A stretch of DNA of 55,411 bases from a virus, in IMG/VR virus record IMGVR_UViG_3300021197_001537, positions 1 through 55,411 of that record; one strand, written 5' to 3'. The notes beneath the pieces are model-generated. The model did not search any database. It saw only the letters and a list, made by a program, of their open reading frames with translations, and was not told the DNA's origin. Positions 38,524 to 46,613 of this stretch are shown piece after piece. The number at the start of each line of letters is the position of its first letter. Position 1 is the stretch's first letter. The position numbers and the translations under genes were made by a program.

Positions 38524-38548
38524 CTTATCATTTCTATTCTGTTATTGT
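38520..38548 (+). promoter_or_regulatory. Candidate sigma-70-type promoter before the primase gene
   Basis: TTGACT (38520-38525) is separated by exactly 17 bases from TATTGT (38543-38548). The -35 matches consensus at five of six positions and the -10 at four of six. An RNA would start near 38555, about 23 bases before the TTG start of the primase, with an AAGAAGG ribosome site between. A near-palindrome of A and T runs (38500-38517) lies just upstream. Host-sigma-dependent early or middle transcription of the replication genes, within a late structural block, is the natural reading. Confidence 0.5.
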
Positions 38549-38577
38549 GTGAGAGAATAAAAGAAGGTTTGTAAAAC

Positions 38578-39513
38578 TTGTCGGACAAGATTGATATTAT
38601 AAAAAATGTGTTGGGCAGCGGTTACCACTCTGGTGGTGAGACGCTATTCTTTTGTCCAAAATGCAAGCACCACAAAAAGAAGCTATCCGTCAACCTGGAA
38701 AAGAACAAGTTCAAGTGCTGGGTTTGTGATTACCGAGGCAACAACCTCCGCCGACTTGTAAGACGCTTCGGCTCATTCATGGACCAGCAAGCCTGGGCAA
38801 AGATAGACGACACTATCGAGATTTCTTCTTTCGAAGATGTCTTCTCAACAGAGCAGGAAGCAGAAGAAAATGTAGAGCAGTCAATAGCTCTACCAGAAGA
38901 GTTTAAGTCTCTTTGTTCCAGTAGCCTTTCACTCACAACAAAACCTATCCTTCGATTCCTCTATGAACGAGGCTTGACGAAAACAGACATTCTAAAATGG
39001 AAGATAGGTTATTGTCCTTCAGGCGAATATAAAAATAGAATTATTATTCCTTCATTCAACGAGGACGGCGATGTAAGTTATTTCATTGCGAGAACTTATG
39101 GTAACGACTGGATGAAATACAAGAACCCACCTGCACACCGAAACATTGTCTTTAACGAGCTTTATGTTGACTATGAAGACGACTTGGTTATTGTAGAGGG
39201 AGCCTTCGATGCCATTGTAGCAGGAAATGCAGTTCCTATTCTAGGTTCTTCTTTAAGGGACGACGCAAAGCTATTCCAGAAGATAGTAGAGCACGACACA
39301 CCAGTTTATATTGCTCTGGACCCAGACGTCGAAACAAAGGCAATGAAATTAATAAAAAAAATGTTGACTTTTGATATAGAAGTGTATAAGATAGATATTA
39401 TGCCCTATGGTGACGTAGGCGAAATGACTAAAACAGAATTCCAAAAGAGAAAGTCGGAAGCACAATTAATGACGCCCGACACTTTTTTGGAAAGAGCAAT
39501 TTATAGCATCTAA
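38578..39513 (+). CDS. DNA primase (zinc ribbon plus TOPRIM)
   Basis: The start is TTG 38578; the frame gives 311 residues, near T4 gp61 size (342). A zinc ribbon comes first: Cys26/Cys29 and Cys47/Cys50 (CPKC ... CWVC). The TOPRIM domain follows with the E-G motif (Glu207, VIVEGAFDAI) and D-x-D (Asp248, Asp250 in ALDPD), which bind the catalytic magnesium. This protein makes RNA primers for lagging-strand synthesis. No helicase domain is attached, so the helicase must be encoded elsewhere. A promoter candidate lies directly upstream and the SbcD-SbcC fusion follows after 9 bases. Confidence 0.9.
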   Translation: MSDKIDIIKNVLGSGYHSGGETLFFCPKCKHHKKKLSVNLEKNKFKCWVCDYRGNNLRRLVRRFGSFMDQQAWAKIDDTIEISSFEDVFSTEQEAEENVEQSIALPEEFKSLCSSSLSLTTKPILRFLYERGLTKTDILKWKIGYCPSGEYKNRIIIPSFNEDGDVSYFIARTYGNDWMKYKNPPAHRNIVFNELYVDYEDDLVIVEGAFDAIVAGNAVPILGSSLRDDAKLFQKIVEHDTPVYIALDPDVETKAMKLIKKMLTFDIEVYKIDIMPYGDVGEMTKTEFQKRKSEAQLMTPDTFLERAIYSI

Positions 39514-39522
39514 GGAGAGAAG

Positions 39523-42500
39523 ATGAGTAAAAAGAAAAAAGCTTTACGGCTTGCCCACATTAGCGACACCCACATTCGCAACTTAAAGTTCCACGAAGAC
39601 TATCGTGCAGTGTTTGAGCACCTCTATAAAATCCTTCGGGAAGAGAAGCCAGACTACATTGTTCATTGCGGAGACGTAGCCCACACAAAGACTCAACTAT
39701 CACCAGAGTTCTTTGAAATGGCTGCTAACTTCTTTGATAAGTTATCGGACATTGCTCCGCTTGTTCTTATCGCAGGCAACCACGACGGCAACTTGAAGAA
39801 TAGTAGCCGCCAAGACGCTCTTACGCCTATTATCAATGCTCTTGATAAGGACGCTATTCACTATCTCAAGAACTCTGGCGAGTTCTCACCCTGTAAAGGC
39901 TTGACATTCAATGTCTTATCTGTTTTTGATAGAGATAACTGGGTAGAGCCTTCTGACGATAAGTCTATCAACATTGCTCTTTACCACGGTGCTATTGCTG
40001 GTGTTACAACCGACATTGGCTGGGTAATGGACCACGGAGAAGACACAGTAGATATCTTCGAGGGGCACGACTATGCTTTCCTTGGAGACATTCACAAGAC
40101 AAACCAAATCTTAGACACCGAGGGCAGAGTCCGTTATTGCGGCTCAACGGTTCAACAGAACCACGGCGAGACTAATGATAAGGGTTTTTTGATTTGGGAC
40201 ATTAAAGATAAGGACACATTTGACGTAAGACATCACGTCCTCAAGAACCCACGCCCATTTATGACTATTGAACTTACAAAGACAGGTAGGCTTCCAAAGG
40301 GTGCCAATCCACCTGTTGGAGCAAGACTTCGCATTGTAACGAACCACTCCATCCCAGTAGAAAAGGTTCGTAAAGCCATCGACATCGCAAGAACAAAGTT
40401 TAGCCCTGAGTCAGTAACTTTCCTTAATAGAGCAACTGGCTCTAGGGCAAAAGTAGACATCGGCTCTGACTTTGAAAAACACAACCTACGAGACGTAGCG
40501 GTCCAAGAAAAACTTATTGGAGAGTATCTCGAAGATTATCTCTCCGACACCGCAGAGGACAAGGAAGTCCTAAAAGAGGTTATGGAGATAAACAGAAGAA
40601 TCAATGCTCAAGCAGTGTCTGTGGAAGCCGTCGCTCACAGAAACGTAAACTGGCACTTAAAGACTCTCGAATGGAACAACCTATTCAACTATGGCGAGGG
40701 TAACAAGGTGGACTTTGACAACCTTGGAGGAATAATTGGAATCTTCGGAAAGAACTTTTCAGGAAAGTCTTCCATCATTGACAGCCTTCTTTGGGTAATG
40801 TATAACTCCACTTCCAAGAGAAATAGAAAATCAGTAGACATTGTAAACCAAAACAAGCAGAATGCTTGGGGCAAAGTTACGATAGAGGTAAACGATAAGC
40901 TCTACACAATTGAGCGAACAGCAGATAAATACATCAAGCGTCTAAAAGGCGAAGAAACGGAAGAAGTAAAAACTAATGTAGAGTTCTCGGTCTATGACCT
41001 GGCAACCGAAGAGTCCGCACCCCTAAACGGCGAGACCAGAAGCCAGACAGACGATAACATTAAAATCTTCTTCGGAACACTTGATGACTTTCTGATGACC
41101 TCTCTGTCCTCTCAGTTAGAGTCCCTCGCTTTCATCGCAGAAGGTTCAACTAAGAGAAAGGGAATTCTTGCAAAGTTTCTAGACCTAGAAATCTTTGAGG
41201 CAAAACATAACATCGCCAAAGTCGAGTCAAGTGACTTGGACGGAAAGATTAAATATCTTCTAGACTCTGCTGGTCCTCTCGGTCACGAAGTTAGAAAGCT
41301 CGAAGCAGAAAAGGAAATAGAAGAAGCTACGATGGAACTCCGCAAGCAAGAGGGAACTTGCAATGTTCTGACGAAAGAACTTGAACAACTAAACCTTGAA
41401 ATAATGAGAATCGAGACAAGGTTGGAGTCCACACCAGTCCAGAAGATTGTTGACCCTGACGAAGAGAGGGTAAGGATAAGCAAGCTTGCTCTTGACCTAG
41501 AAGCCCATCGCCAGAACAATATTGCCCTCGAAGAGGCTATTAAGAAAAATGAGTCAATTGTAGAAAGAATAAACAGTTTCTTGTTGGAGTTCAACTATTA
41601 CGATTGGAAGGAAAAAGAAACTAAAATAGCACAACTAAATCATCAGATATCCAAAAGCACGAGTCAAGTCTCTGACCTTGAAGATAGACTGAGAAGTGTT
41701 TCTGAAAACAAGATTTTGTTACAACAGGTTCCCTGTGGAGACAAATACCCAAGTTGCAAGTTTATAAAACATGCACACGACAATATAGCGAAGGAGAGTT
41801 TTCTCCATTCAGAAAGAAGTGAACTCGAAAGACAGAACCAGAAGTCTATTGAAAAAATTGCTCATCTAGACGAGGGTAATGTAGTTAAATATTTGGAACA
41901 ACACGACCAGTTGGTCAAAAAACAAAAGATAAAACAAGATGAAATCAATAAGTTTGAACTCCAAGTCGCAAAGAACAAGACGTCTATCGTAAATCTTCGA
42001 GAAGTAAAGAATAGGGCAGAAGAAGATGTTCGACTGTTTGAAGAAAATGAAAAGACCATTTTAGAATTTGCAAAGCTTACGAGAGAACGAAGTGAACTCA
42101 TTGGGGTTAAGGTGAGAAAAAAGAAAGAACTGGCACTGTGCAACGAAGCCTCTATTGGGTTGAGTAGAAAACAAGGTCTTTTTGAAAACTCACTAAAAGA
42201 AATTCAAATTCAAGAACTAGACTTAGAAAGATTCCAACGAGACTTCTCCGCCTACGACCTCTATAAAAAGGCGATGGGCTCCAATGGTGTTTCTCTTGAC
42301 ATTATCAAGAAAGAACTTCCTATCATCAACGACGAGATGGCAAAGATTCTTGCCAACGTCGTGAATTTCGAAGTGTTTTTAGAAAATGAAGAAAAACGAC
42401 TCAATGTTCTTATCAAGCACCCAAGTTTCGAACCACGTCCCCTAGAGATGGGTTCTGGGGCTGAGAAGGCTATTGCTGCAATGGCTATCCGACTTGCGTT

Positions 42501-42723
42501 TATGAATGTGTCATCACTTCCTGTTGGAGATGTTTTTATCTTGGATGAACCAGGAACAGCTTTAGACGAAGAGAACATGGAAGGCTTCATCCGCATCTTG
42601 GACCTAGTGAAGTCTCACTTTAAAAATGTTATTCTTATTTCACACTTGGATAGTTTGAAAGATTCAGTAGACTTGCAGATTGTCATCGAGAAGAAGGACA
42701 AATTCGCTTTTGTAAACCAGTAA
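39523..42723 (+). CDS. Fused recombination endonuclease: Mre11/SbcD (gp47-like) plus Rad50/SbcC (gp46-like)
   Basis: The 1066-residue single chain has both subunits of the usual two-protein complex. Residues 1-340 are the Mre11-type phosphoesterase: D15-x-H17 (HISDTHI), G-D in HCGDVAH, G-N-H87-D, and GDIHK. Residues about 380-1066 are the Rad50-type ATPase: Walker A at 409-416 (GKNFSGKS), long coiled coils, a hook with Cys738 and Cys745 (C-x6-C), an ABC signature near 975-983 (MGSGAEKAI) and Walker B Asp1008/Glu1009 (ILDEPGTAL). T4 gp47 (339) and gp46 (560) are separate. The complex processes DNA ends for recombination-dependent replication. No stop or frameshift lies between the halves; GGAGAGAAG precedes ATG 39523. 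Confidence 0.92.
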   Translation: MSKKKKALRLAHISDTHIRNLKFHEDYRAVFEHLYKILREEKPDYIVHCGDVAHTKTQLSPEFFEMAANFFDKLSDIAPLVLIAGNHDGNLKNSSRQDALTPIINALDKDAIHYLKNSGEFSPCKGLTFNVLSVFDRDNWVEPSDDKSINIALYHGAIAGVTTDIGWVMDHGEDTVDIFEGHDYAFLGDIHKTNQILDTEGRVRYCGSTVQQNHGETNDKGFLIWDIKDKDTFDVRHHVLKNPRPFMTIELTKTGRLPKGANPPVGARLRIVTNHSIPVEKVRKAIDIARTKFSPESVTFLNRATGSRAKVDIGSDFEKHNLRDVAVQEKLIGEYLEDYLSDTAEDKEVLKEVMEINRRINAQAVSVEAVAHRNVNWHLKTLEWNNLFNYGEGNKVDFDNLGGIIGIFGKNFSGKSSIIDSLLWVMYNSTSKRNRKSVDIVNQNKQNAWGKVTIEVNDKLYTIERTADKYIKRLKGEETEEVKTNVEFSVYDLATEESAPLNGETRSQTDDNIKIFFGTLDDFLMTSLSSQLESLAFIAEGSTKRKGILAKFLDLEIFEAKHNIAKVESSDLDGKIKYLLDSAGPLGHEVRKLEAEKEIEEATMELRKQEGTCNVLTKELEQLNLEIMRIETRLESTPVQKIVDPDEERVRISKLALDLEAHRQNNIALEEAIKKNESIVERINSFLLEFNYYDWKEKETKIAQLNHQISKSTSQVSDLEDRLRSVSENKILLQQVPCGDKYPSCKFIKHAHDNIAKESFLHSERSELERQNQKSIEKIAHLDEGNVVKYLEQHDQLVKKQKIKQDEINKFELQVAKNKTSIVNLREVKNRAEEDVRLFEENEKTILEFAKLTRERSELIGVKVRKKKELALCNEASIGLSRKQGLFENSLKEIQIQELDLERFQRDFSAYDLYKKAMGSNGVSLDIIKKELPIINDEMAKILANVVNFEVFLENEEKRLNVLIKHPSFEPRPLEMGSGAEKAIAAMAIRLAFMNVSSLPVGDVFILDEPGTALDEENMEGFIRILDLVKSHFKNVILISHLDSLKDSVDLQIVIEKKDKFAFVNQ

Positions 42724-42756
42724 CTATTTACTCTAACTGGCGAAAGCCACTGGAGG
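42723..42756 (+). promoter_or_regulatory. Intergenic ACTATTTA string and GAAA-tetraloop hairpin before the membrane cassette
   Basis: ACTATTTA (42723-42730) is followed by TGGC-GAAA-GCCA (42738-42749), a four-pair stem with a GNRA loop, and then by TGGAGG (42751-42756), the ribosome site of the next gene. The stem is short but the tetraloop is stabilising. The gap separates the replication genes from the membrane-protein genes and is a reasonable place for a late promoter or processing site. Confidence 0.35.
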
Positions 42757-42761
42757 ATAAT

Positions 42762-42953
42762 ATGATGACACAGATTAAAGCATTCATGGACACCCATGTT
42801 GAAAGGTTTATTTCACGCAAGTTTCTTGCTTGGCTAACAGCTTCGGGCTTGGCTCTTTATGGAGTTCTATCATCAGGCGACTGGACACAACTTACAATGG
42901 TTTACATTGGTTCACAAGCAGCAGTTGACCTTGTAAAGCAACTAAAGGGATGA
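42762..42953 (+). CDS. Small membrane protein, holin candidate
   Basis: The 63-residue protein starts ATG 42762 (or ATG 42765) after TGGAGG. Two hydrophobic segments are visible, about residues 21-36 (FLAWLTASGLALYGVL) and 43-57 (LTMVYIGSQAAVDLV), separated by a short polar turn (SSGDWTQ). The N-terminus is hydrophilic and the C-terminus ends in KQLKG. Size and two-segment topology fit a class II-type holin. It overlaps a coiled-coil membrane protein (ATGA junction), the gene pair expected in a lysis cassette. No endolysin gene is adjacent, so the holin call is tentative. Confidence 0.5.
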   Translation: MMTQIKAFMDTHVERFISRKFLAWLTASGLALYGVLSSGDWTQLTMVYIGSQAAVDLVKQLKG

Positions 42954-43315
42954 TAAAGTTCTGGACCTGGCTCAAAACCAACTGGTGGGTTCCTTTCGCC
43001 TCTGTTGTCGTTCTTATCAGTTATTTTGCTGGTAACAGCGGCAAGCAGGGTCTAAAGGACATGCTCCAGGCTCAACGTGACGACTATGAGACTCAACTCA
43101 AAGTTCTACGAGAGCAACGAGAGAAGGAAAAAAAGATTTTAGAAAACTATAAAAAAAGCTTGCAACTTCTCCAAGAAAGATATAAAGTAAAAGAAAAAGA
43201 AATAAAGAAATCGAATCGTGAAGAACTCAGAAAAACTATTGAGGAAAACAAAGACAAGCCAGTAGAAGAGATTGCTGACGACTTCGCAAAACGTTTTGGT
43301 TTAGAAAGGATATAA
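42950..43315 (+). CDS. Membrane-anchored coiled-coil protein, spanin-like (i-spanin candidate)
   Basis: The 121-residue protein has one N-terminal membrane segment (about residues 11-27, WWVPFASVVVLISYFAG) followed by about 75 residues of charged heptad-rich helix (YETQLKVLREQREKEKKILENYKKS...). This is the layout of Rz-type inner-membrane spanins: a signal-anchor followed by a periplasmic coiled coil. The overlap with the holin candidate and the secreted protein after it support a lysis role. No partner lipoprotein with a lipobox is visible, so the alternative is a generic phage membrane protein. Confidence 0.5.
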   Translation: MIKFWTWLKTNWWVPFASVVVLISYFAGNSGKQGLKDMLQAQRDDYETQLKVLREQREKEKKILENYKKSLQLLQERYKVKEKEIKKSNREELRKTIEENKDKPVEEIADDFAKRFGLERI

Positions 43316-43316
43316 C

Positions 43317-43742
43317 TTGAAACTATTATCTATTTTGCTAACTATTTCCTTGACTTTGGCTCCTACCTATGTTATAAGTCAGGAACTAAACATAACAGGG
43401 TTGAATAAGGGCGAGGAAGCCCCCTTCACGGGCATTTTGCTAACAAAAGCAGCACTCGCCAAGATAGAGGCTGACCTTCGCTTAGAAGTCCAGCTATGCG
43501 AGAATAACTGTAAACTGAAATTAGACGAAAAGGAACTTCTCTACAACAAAGATGTTTCTATTTTAAAGGCAGAGATAGACGGACTAAACCAGTTCGTCGA
43601 AGTCAAGAATAAAAGAATCAATAGACTGGAAGAAATCATTGACGAGAATAACAACTCTTGGTTTGTTCCAGTTGTCGCTATTGCTTCTTTTGTTGTTGGT
43701 GTTGCCACAACTGTTGGAATAACTTATGCGGTGAATAAATGA
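43317..43742 (+). CDS. Exported protein with signal peptide, coiled coil and C-terminal membrane anchor
   Basis: The start is TTG 43317, one base after the previous gene, with GAAAGGA as ribosome site. The 141-residue protein begins with a signal peptide (KLLSILLTISLTLAPTYVIS, probable cleavage near residue 21). It then has an L-x3-G-x3-P-F-x-G-I-L-L motif (about 29-42), a cysteine pair (C60 and C64, approximate), a coiled coil (about 70-112) and a C-terminal membrane segment (about 117-136, VVAIASFVVGVATTVGITYAV). Two membrane-targeting elements suggest a protein in the periplasmic space tied to the inner membrane. With the two preceding genes it forms a membrane cassette probably linked to lysis or envelope change. 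Confidence 0.55.
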   Translation: MKLLSILLTISLTLAPTYVISQELNITGLNKGEEAPFTGILLTKAALAKIEADLRLEVQLCENNCKLKLDEKELLYNKDVSILKAEIDGLNQFVEVKNKRINRLEEIIDENNNSWFVPVVAIASFVVGVATTVGITYAVNK

Positions 43743-44131
43743 GTAAAGATAAAGATTGGAATCTTGTAGCCAAGATTGAGCAAAAGATAAAAGAGAAATA
43801 TGGTGAAGAGGCTATTAAATCACCAGCCCAAGGTTGGACAGACGAGCAGGAAGAAGAGCATTTAGAAAAGCTCAAAATTGCTGCTACAAAGTCCAGAGAG
43901 GCAGAAGACAAGAAAGAAAAAGTAGAAATCACTGAAGGCGTTTTTGTTTCAAAGAAACTACTTATGAAGGGTAGCAATAGAACTTGCCCTGTTTGCTCTA
44001 CTTATTCGTTTAATAAGCAGGACGATGTTTACATGAGCAAGTTCCAATGTTGCTTTACCTGTTACATAGATTATGTCGAAAATCGTGAAGATAGATGGAA
44101 GTCTGGCTGGCGACCCAACAAGGAGAAATGA
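43739..44131 (+). CDS. Zinc-finger protein of unknown function
   Basis: The 130-residue protein overlaps the previous stop (ATGA). The first 75 residues are highly charged and helical. The C-terminal part has a cysteine set C-x2-C (TCPVCSTYSF) then C-C-x2-C (QCCFTCYIDYVE), suggesting a treble-clef-like zinc site. It ends with an aromatic/basic tail (WKSGWRPNKEK). The location two genes before the terminase suggests a role in packaging or late DNA metabolism, but I do not recognise a named family. Confidence 0.55.
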   Translation: MSKDKDWNLVAKIEQKIKEKYGEEAIKSPAQGWTDEQEEEHLEKLKIAATKSREAEDKKEKVEITEGVFVSKKLLMKGSNRTCPVCSTYSFNKQDDVYMSKFQCCFTCYIDYVENREDRWKSGWRPNKEK

Positions 44132-44132
44132 A

Positions 44133-44666
44133 ATGGCTGATGTATTAGAAATCGTTCAGGGAATCTCGCAAGTAATGGCGAACACCTACGATGGTGCTGT
44201 TGATGAAAATGGCGAACCAATTAAGATTGGTTTGAAACGAGAAGAAGAAGTAGCGATTACTGATAGAAGAGTTATGGACGGCTTTATGGTCTCAATGTCT
44301 GGCGAAACTCTCTTTATTAAATATCAGGGCGAAGTTACAATGAAGGAAGCAAAGGCAAGTGGCTTTGAGTCAGAGATGGAGCAAATGATTGCTGACATTT
44401 CTTCTTTCCTCAAGAAAGAATATAAAAAGGTTACAGGCTCTGCTCTCACTTTGAAGAAGTCAGGCGAGATGGACGCTATCGTTCAGACAGTCGGTGCTCA
44501 CAGATGTTGGGTTCAGGCAACTTGCCCTTACACAATTACTTCATTCGGCGAAGAAGTCGCTGCTGTTGGCGAGCCTTCATCAGACAACGTTGACGACGCA
44601 ATCAAAAAATGGCTTGAGCTTGGAAGAAAAGGCAAAGCACCTAACGACAAAAGGAAAGACGGATAA
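44133..44666 (+). CDS. Conserved-type protein upstream of the terminase, unknown
   Basis: I place the start at ATG 44133, which gives 177 residues (MADVLEIVQGISQVM) with AAGGAGA upstream. The longer frame from 44073 reads through the end of the preceding gene. The protein is mixed alpha/beta: a central strand region (RVMDGFMVSMSGETLFIKYQGEV), a helix (FESEMEQMIADISSFLKKEYK) and a charged C-terminal tail. It lies two genes upstream of the large terminase. A packaging-associated or small-terminase-related role is possible from order alone. Confidence 0.5.
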   Translation: MADVLEIVQGISQVMANTYDGAVDENGEPIKIGLKREEEVAITDRRVMDGFMVSMSGETLFIKYQGEVTMKEAKASGFESEMEQMIADISSFLKKEYKKVTGSALTLKKSGEMDAIVQTVGAHRCWVQATCPYTITSFGEEVAAVGEPSSDNVDDAIKKWLELGRKGKAPNDKRKDG

Positions 44667-45013
44667 TGAAGATTTCAAAAGTAAGACTAAAGGAAATCAT
44701 CAAGGAAGAAGTCCGACTTCACCAGAACGAAGGCGTTGGAGCTTATCTTGATAACGACATTAAAAACCTTATCCAGAGAGCAGTTCGTGATTACGAGATT
44801 TCAACAGAAGAGGTTGCCCTCGCATTCCACGCAGCAGCAAGAGAACTAGACGGTAACGTCATGAACGAAAACGTTCAGGAAACAGCAGAGCAACAGATAG
44901 AAGCAATTCTCAATGACCTTTTCGATAATGGCGTTTCCAACGATGGGCTCAAAGCAATACTACTCAAAGTCATCGAAAACATCGATGCAGGTTTCATAGG
45001 CGAACCGTCATAA
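44666..45013 (+). CDS. Small helical protein directly before the large terminase, unknown (small-terminase candidate)
   Basis: The 115-residue protein starts in a one-base overlap with the previous gene. It opens with a basic helix of the form I-S-K-x-R-L-K-E-I-I-K-E-E, an N-terminal style I have seen in several T4-like phage proteins, then continues as amphipathic helices (IKNLIQRAVRDYEI; EVALAFHAAAREL; AEQQIEAILNDLF). The T4 order gp16-gp17 puts a small terminase at this place. Size (115 against 164 for gp16) and helical content are compatible, but no gp16 motif is recognisable. Confidence 0.45.
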   Translation: MKISKVRLKEIIKEEVRLHQNEGVGAYLDNDIKNLIQRAVRDYEISTEEVALAFHAAARELDGNVMNENVQETAEQQIEAILNDLFDNGVSNDGLKAILLKVIENIDAGFIGEPS

Positions 45014-45030
45014 AGAAAGCACAGGCTTGA

Positions 45031-46608
45031 ATGTCTTATCAACTCACCAAGAAAAAGATTTTATCTGAAATCGTTCAATGCGGCAAAGACCCCGTTTATT
45101 TTCTAAACAACTATGCAAAGATTTCACATCCGATGCACGGGTCTATTCCATTTAGAACCTACGACTTCCAAGACGAGCTTTTAAGAGACTTCAACGACCA
45201 TCGTTTCAATGTTATTCTAAAAGCACGTCAGTTAGGTATTTCAACCGTAACAGCAGGTTATGTTGTTTGGATGATGCTTTTTCACAAAGATAAAAATGTT
45301 CTTGTTATGGCTACAAAGTTCGGCACAGCAGCCAACTTGGTAAAGAAGGTAAAAGCGATAATGAGAAACGTTCCAGAGTGGATGCGAATAGCAAACATCT
45401 CTGTGGACAATAGAACTTCATTCGAGCTATCTAATGGCTCACAAATTAAAGCAACTTCCACATCAGCCGACGCTGGTCGTTCAGAAGCACTATCCCTTCT
45501 TGTTATTGACGAGGCTGCTCACGTAGAGGGTCTCGCAGAACTATGGACTGGTCTTTATCCTACCCTATCAACTGGTGGTCGCTGCATTGCCCTATCCACA
45601 CCTAATGGTGTCGGAAACTGGTTCCATCAGACTTATGTTGACTCAGAAGAATCTAATAACGACTTTCACCCTACTTGTCTTCCTTGGGATGTCCACCCAG
45701 ACAGAGACCAAGCTTGGTTCGATAAAGAAACAAGAAACATGTCTCGCCGCCAAATCGCACAAGAGCTAGAATGTAACTTCAATATGTCTGGTGAGACGGT
45801 TATTAACACCGAGGACATAGAAAGAATAATGAATGCTATTGCAACCCCTTCGCACAAAGCAGGGTTTGATAGAAACTACTATATTTGGGAAGACTTCAAC
45901 CCAGAGCACTCTTACCTACTCGTAGCAGACGTCGCTCGTGGAGACGGTAAAGACTTTTCAGCATTCCAGGTTATAAACGTAACAGAGATGACTCAAGCAG
46001 CGGAATATCAAGGCAAGGTAGACTTGGACACTTATGCTATGTTCTTGGCAGACGTAGGCAAGTCCTATGGCGGCTGCCTGCTTGTAGTGGAGAACAATAA
46101 CGTCGGCTATTCTGTTCTTACAAAACTAGAAGAAATGGTTTACCCGAACCTTTACTACTCTATCAAGTCAACTCATGAATATGTAGACGCATCGGCAGCA
46201 AGGTCTAACAGTCGCTCTGTCCTTGGTTTTACGACTTCAATGAAGACTCGCCCTCTTATTATCGCTAAGTTAGAAGAATTTATAAGAAATGACCTAATTA
46301 GCATTGTATCGAATCGTCTTTATAATGAGTTAAAGACATTTGTCTGGAACAATGGAAAGCCAGAGGCTATGAGGGGTTATAACGACGACCTTGTAATGTC
46401 CATGGCTATTGCTTGTTGGGTAAGAGATACCGCACTGGTTTCAAACCAGAGGGACTCTGAATATAAGAAAGCTCTTTTGGGAGCAATGACTACTTCTAAA
46501 ACAAAGCTTAACACAACCATTCCAGGTATGGTAAACTATGGGGAACCTAATGGGGTTCAACAAATGAAAGAAATAATGACCAACTTCCCTGGTCTTTTTA
46601 AGGGGTAA
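45031..46608 (+). CDS. 17: Large terminase subunit, T4 gp17-like
   Basis: The 525-residue protein contains both motor and nuclease. The ATPase has a Walker A-like loop (KARQLGISTVTAG, about residues 63-75) and Walker B with catalytic Glu (VIDEAAH; Asp160, Glu161). The RNase H-like nuclease has Asp300 (VADVARGDGKDFSAF), Glu354 (VVENNNVG) and Asp452/Asp453 (GYNDDLVMSMAI), matching the D-E-D triad of gp17. It pumps DNA into the prohead and cuts concatemers. T4 gp17 is longer (610), mainly at the N-terminus. The portal gene follows after 5 bases, without the sheath and tube genes that separate gp17 from gp20 in T4. Confidence 0.95.
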   Translation: MSYQLTKKKILSEIVQCGKDPVYFLNNYAKISHPMHGSIPFRTYDFQDELLRDFNDHRFNVILKARQLGISTVTAGYVVWMMLFHKDKNVLVMATKFGTAANLVKKVKAIMRNVPEWMRIANISVDNRTSFELSNGSQIKATSTSADAGRSEALSLLVIDEAAHVEGLAELWTGLYPTLSTGGRCIALSTPNGVGNWFHQTYVDSEESNNDFHPTCLPWDVHPDRDQAWFDKETRNMSRRQIAQELECNFNMSGETVINTEDIERIMNAIATPSHKAGFDRNYYIWEDFNPEHSYLLVADVARGDGKDFSAFQVINVTEMTQAAEYQGKVDLDTYAMFLADVGKSYGGCLLVVENNNVGYSVLTKLEEMVYPNLYYSIKSTHEYVDASAARSNSRSVLGFTTSMKTRPLIIAKLEEFIRNDLISIVSNRLYNELKTFVWNNGKPEAMRGYNDDLVMSMAIACWVRDTALVSNQRDSEYKKALLGAMTTSKTKLNTTIPGMVNYGEPNGVQQMKEIMTNFPGLFKG

Positions 46609-46613
46609 AATAG

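Noticed and set aside
41737-41760. Broken zinc hook in the SbcC part (C-x6-C, not C-x2-C)
   Set aside because: The two cysteines sit at the coiled-coil apex in an otherwise intact gene, so this looks like a variant hook, not decay.
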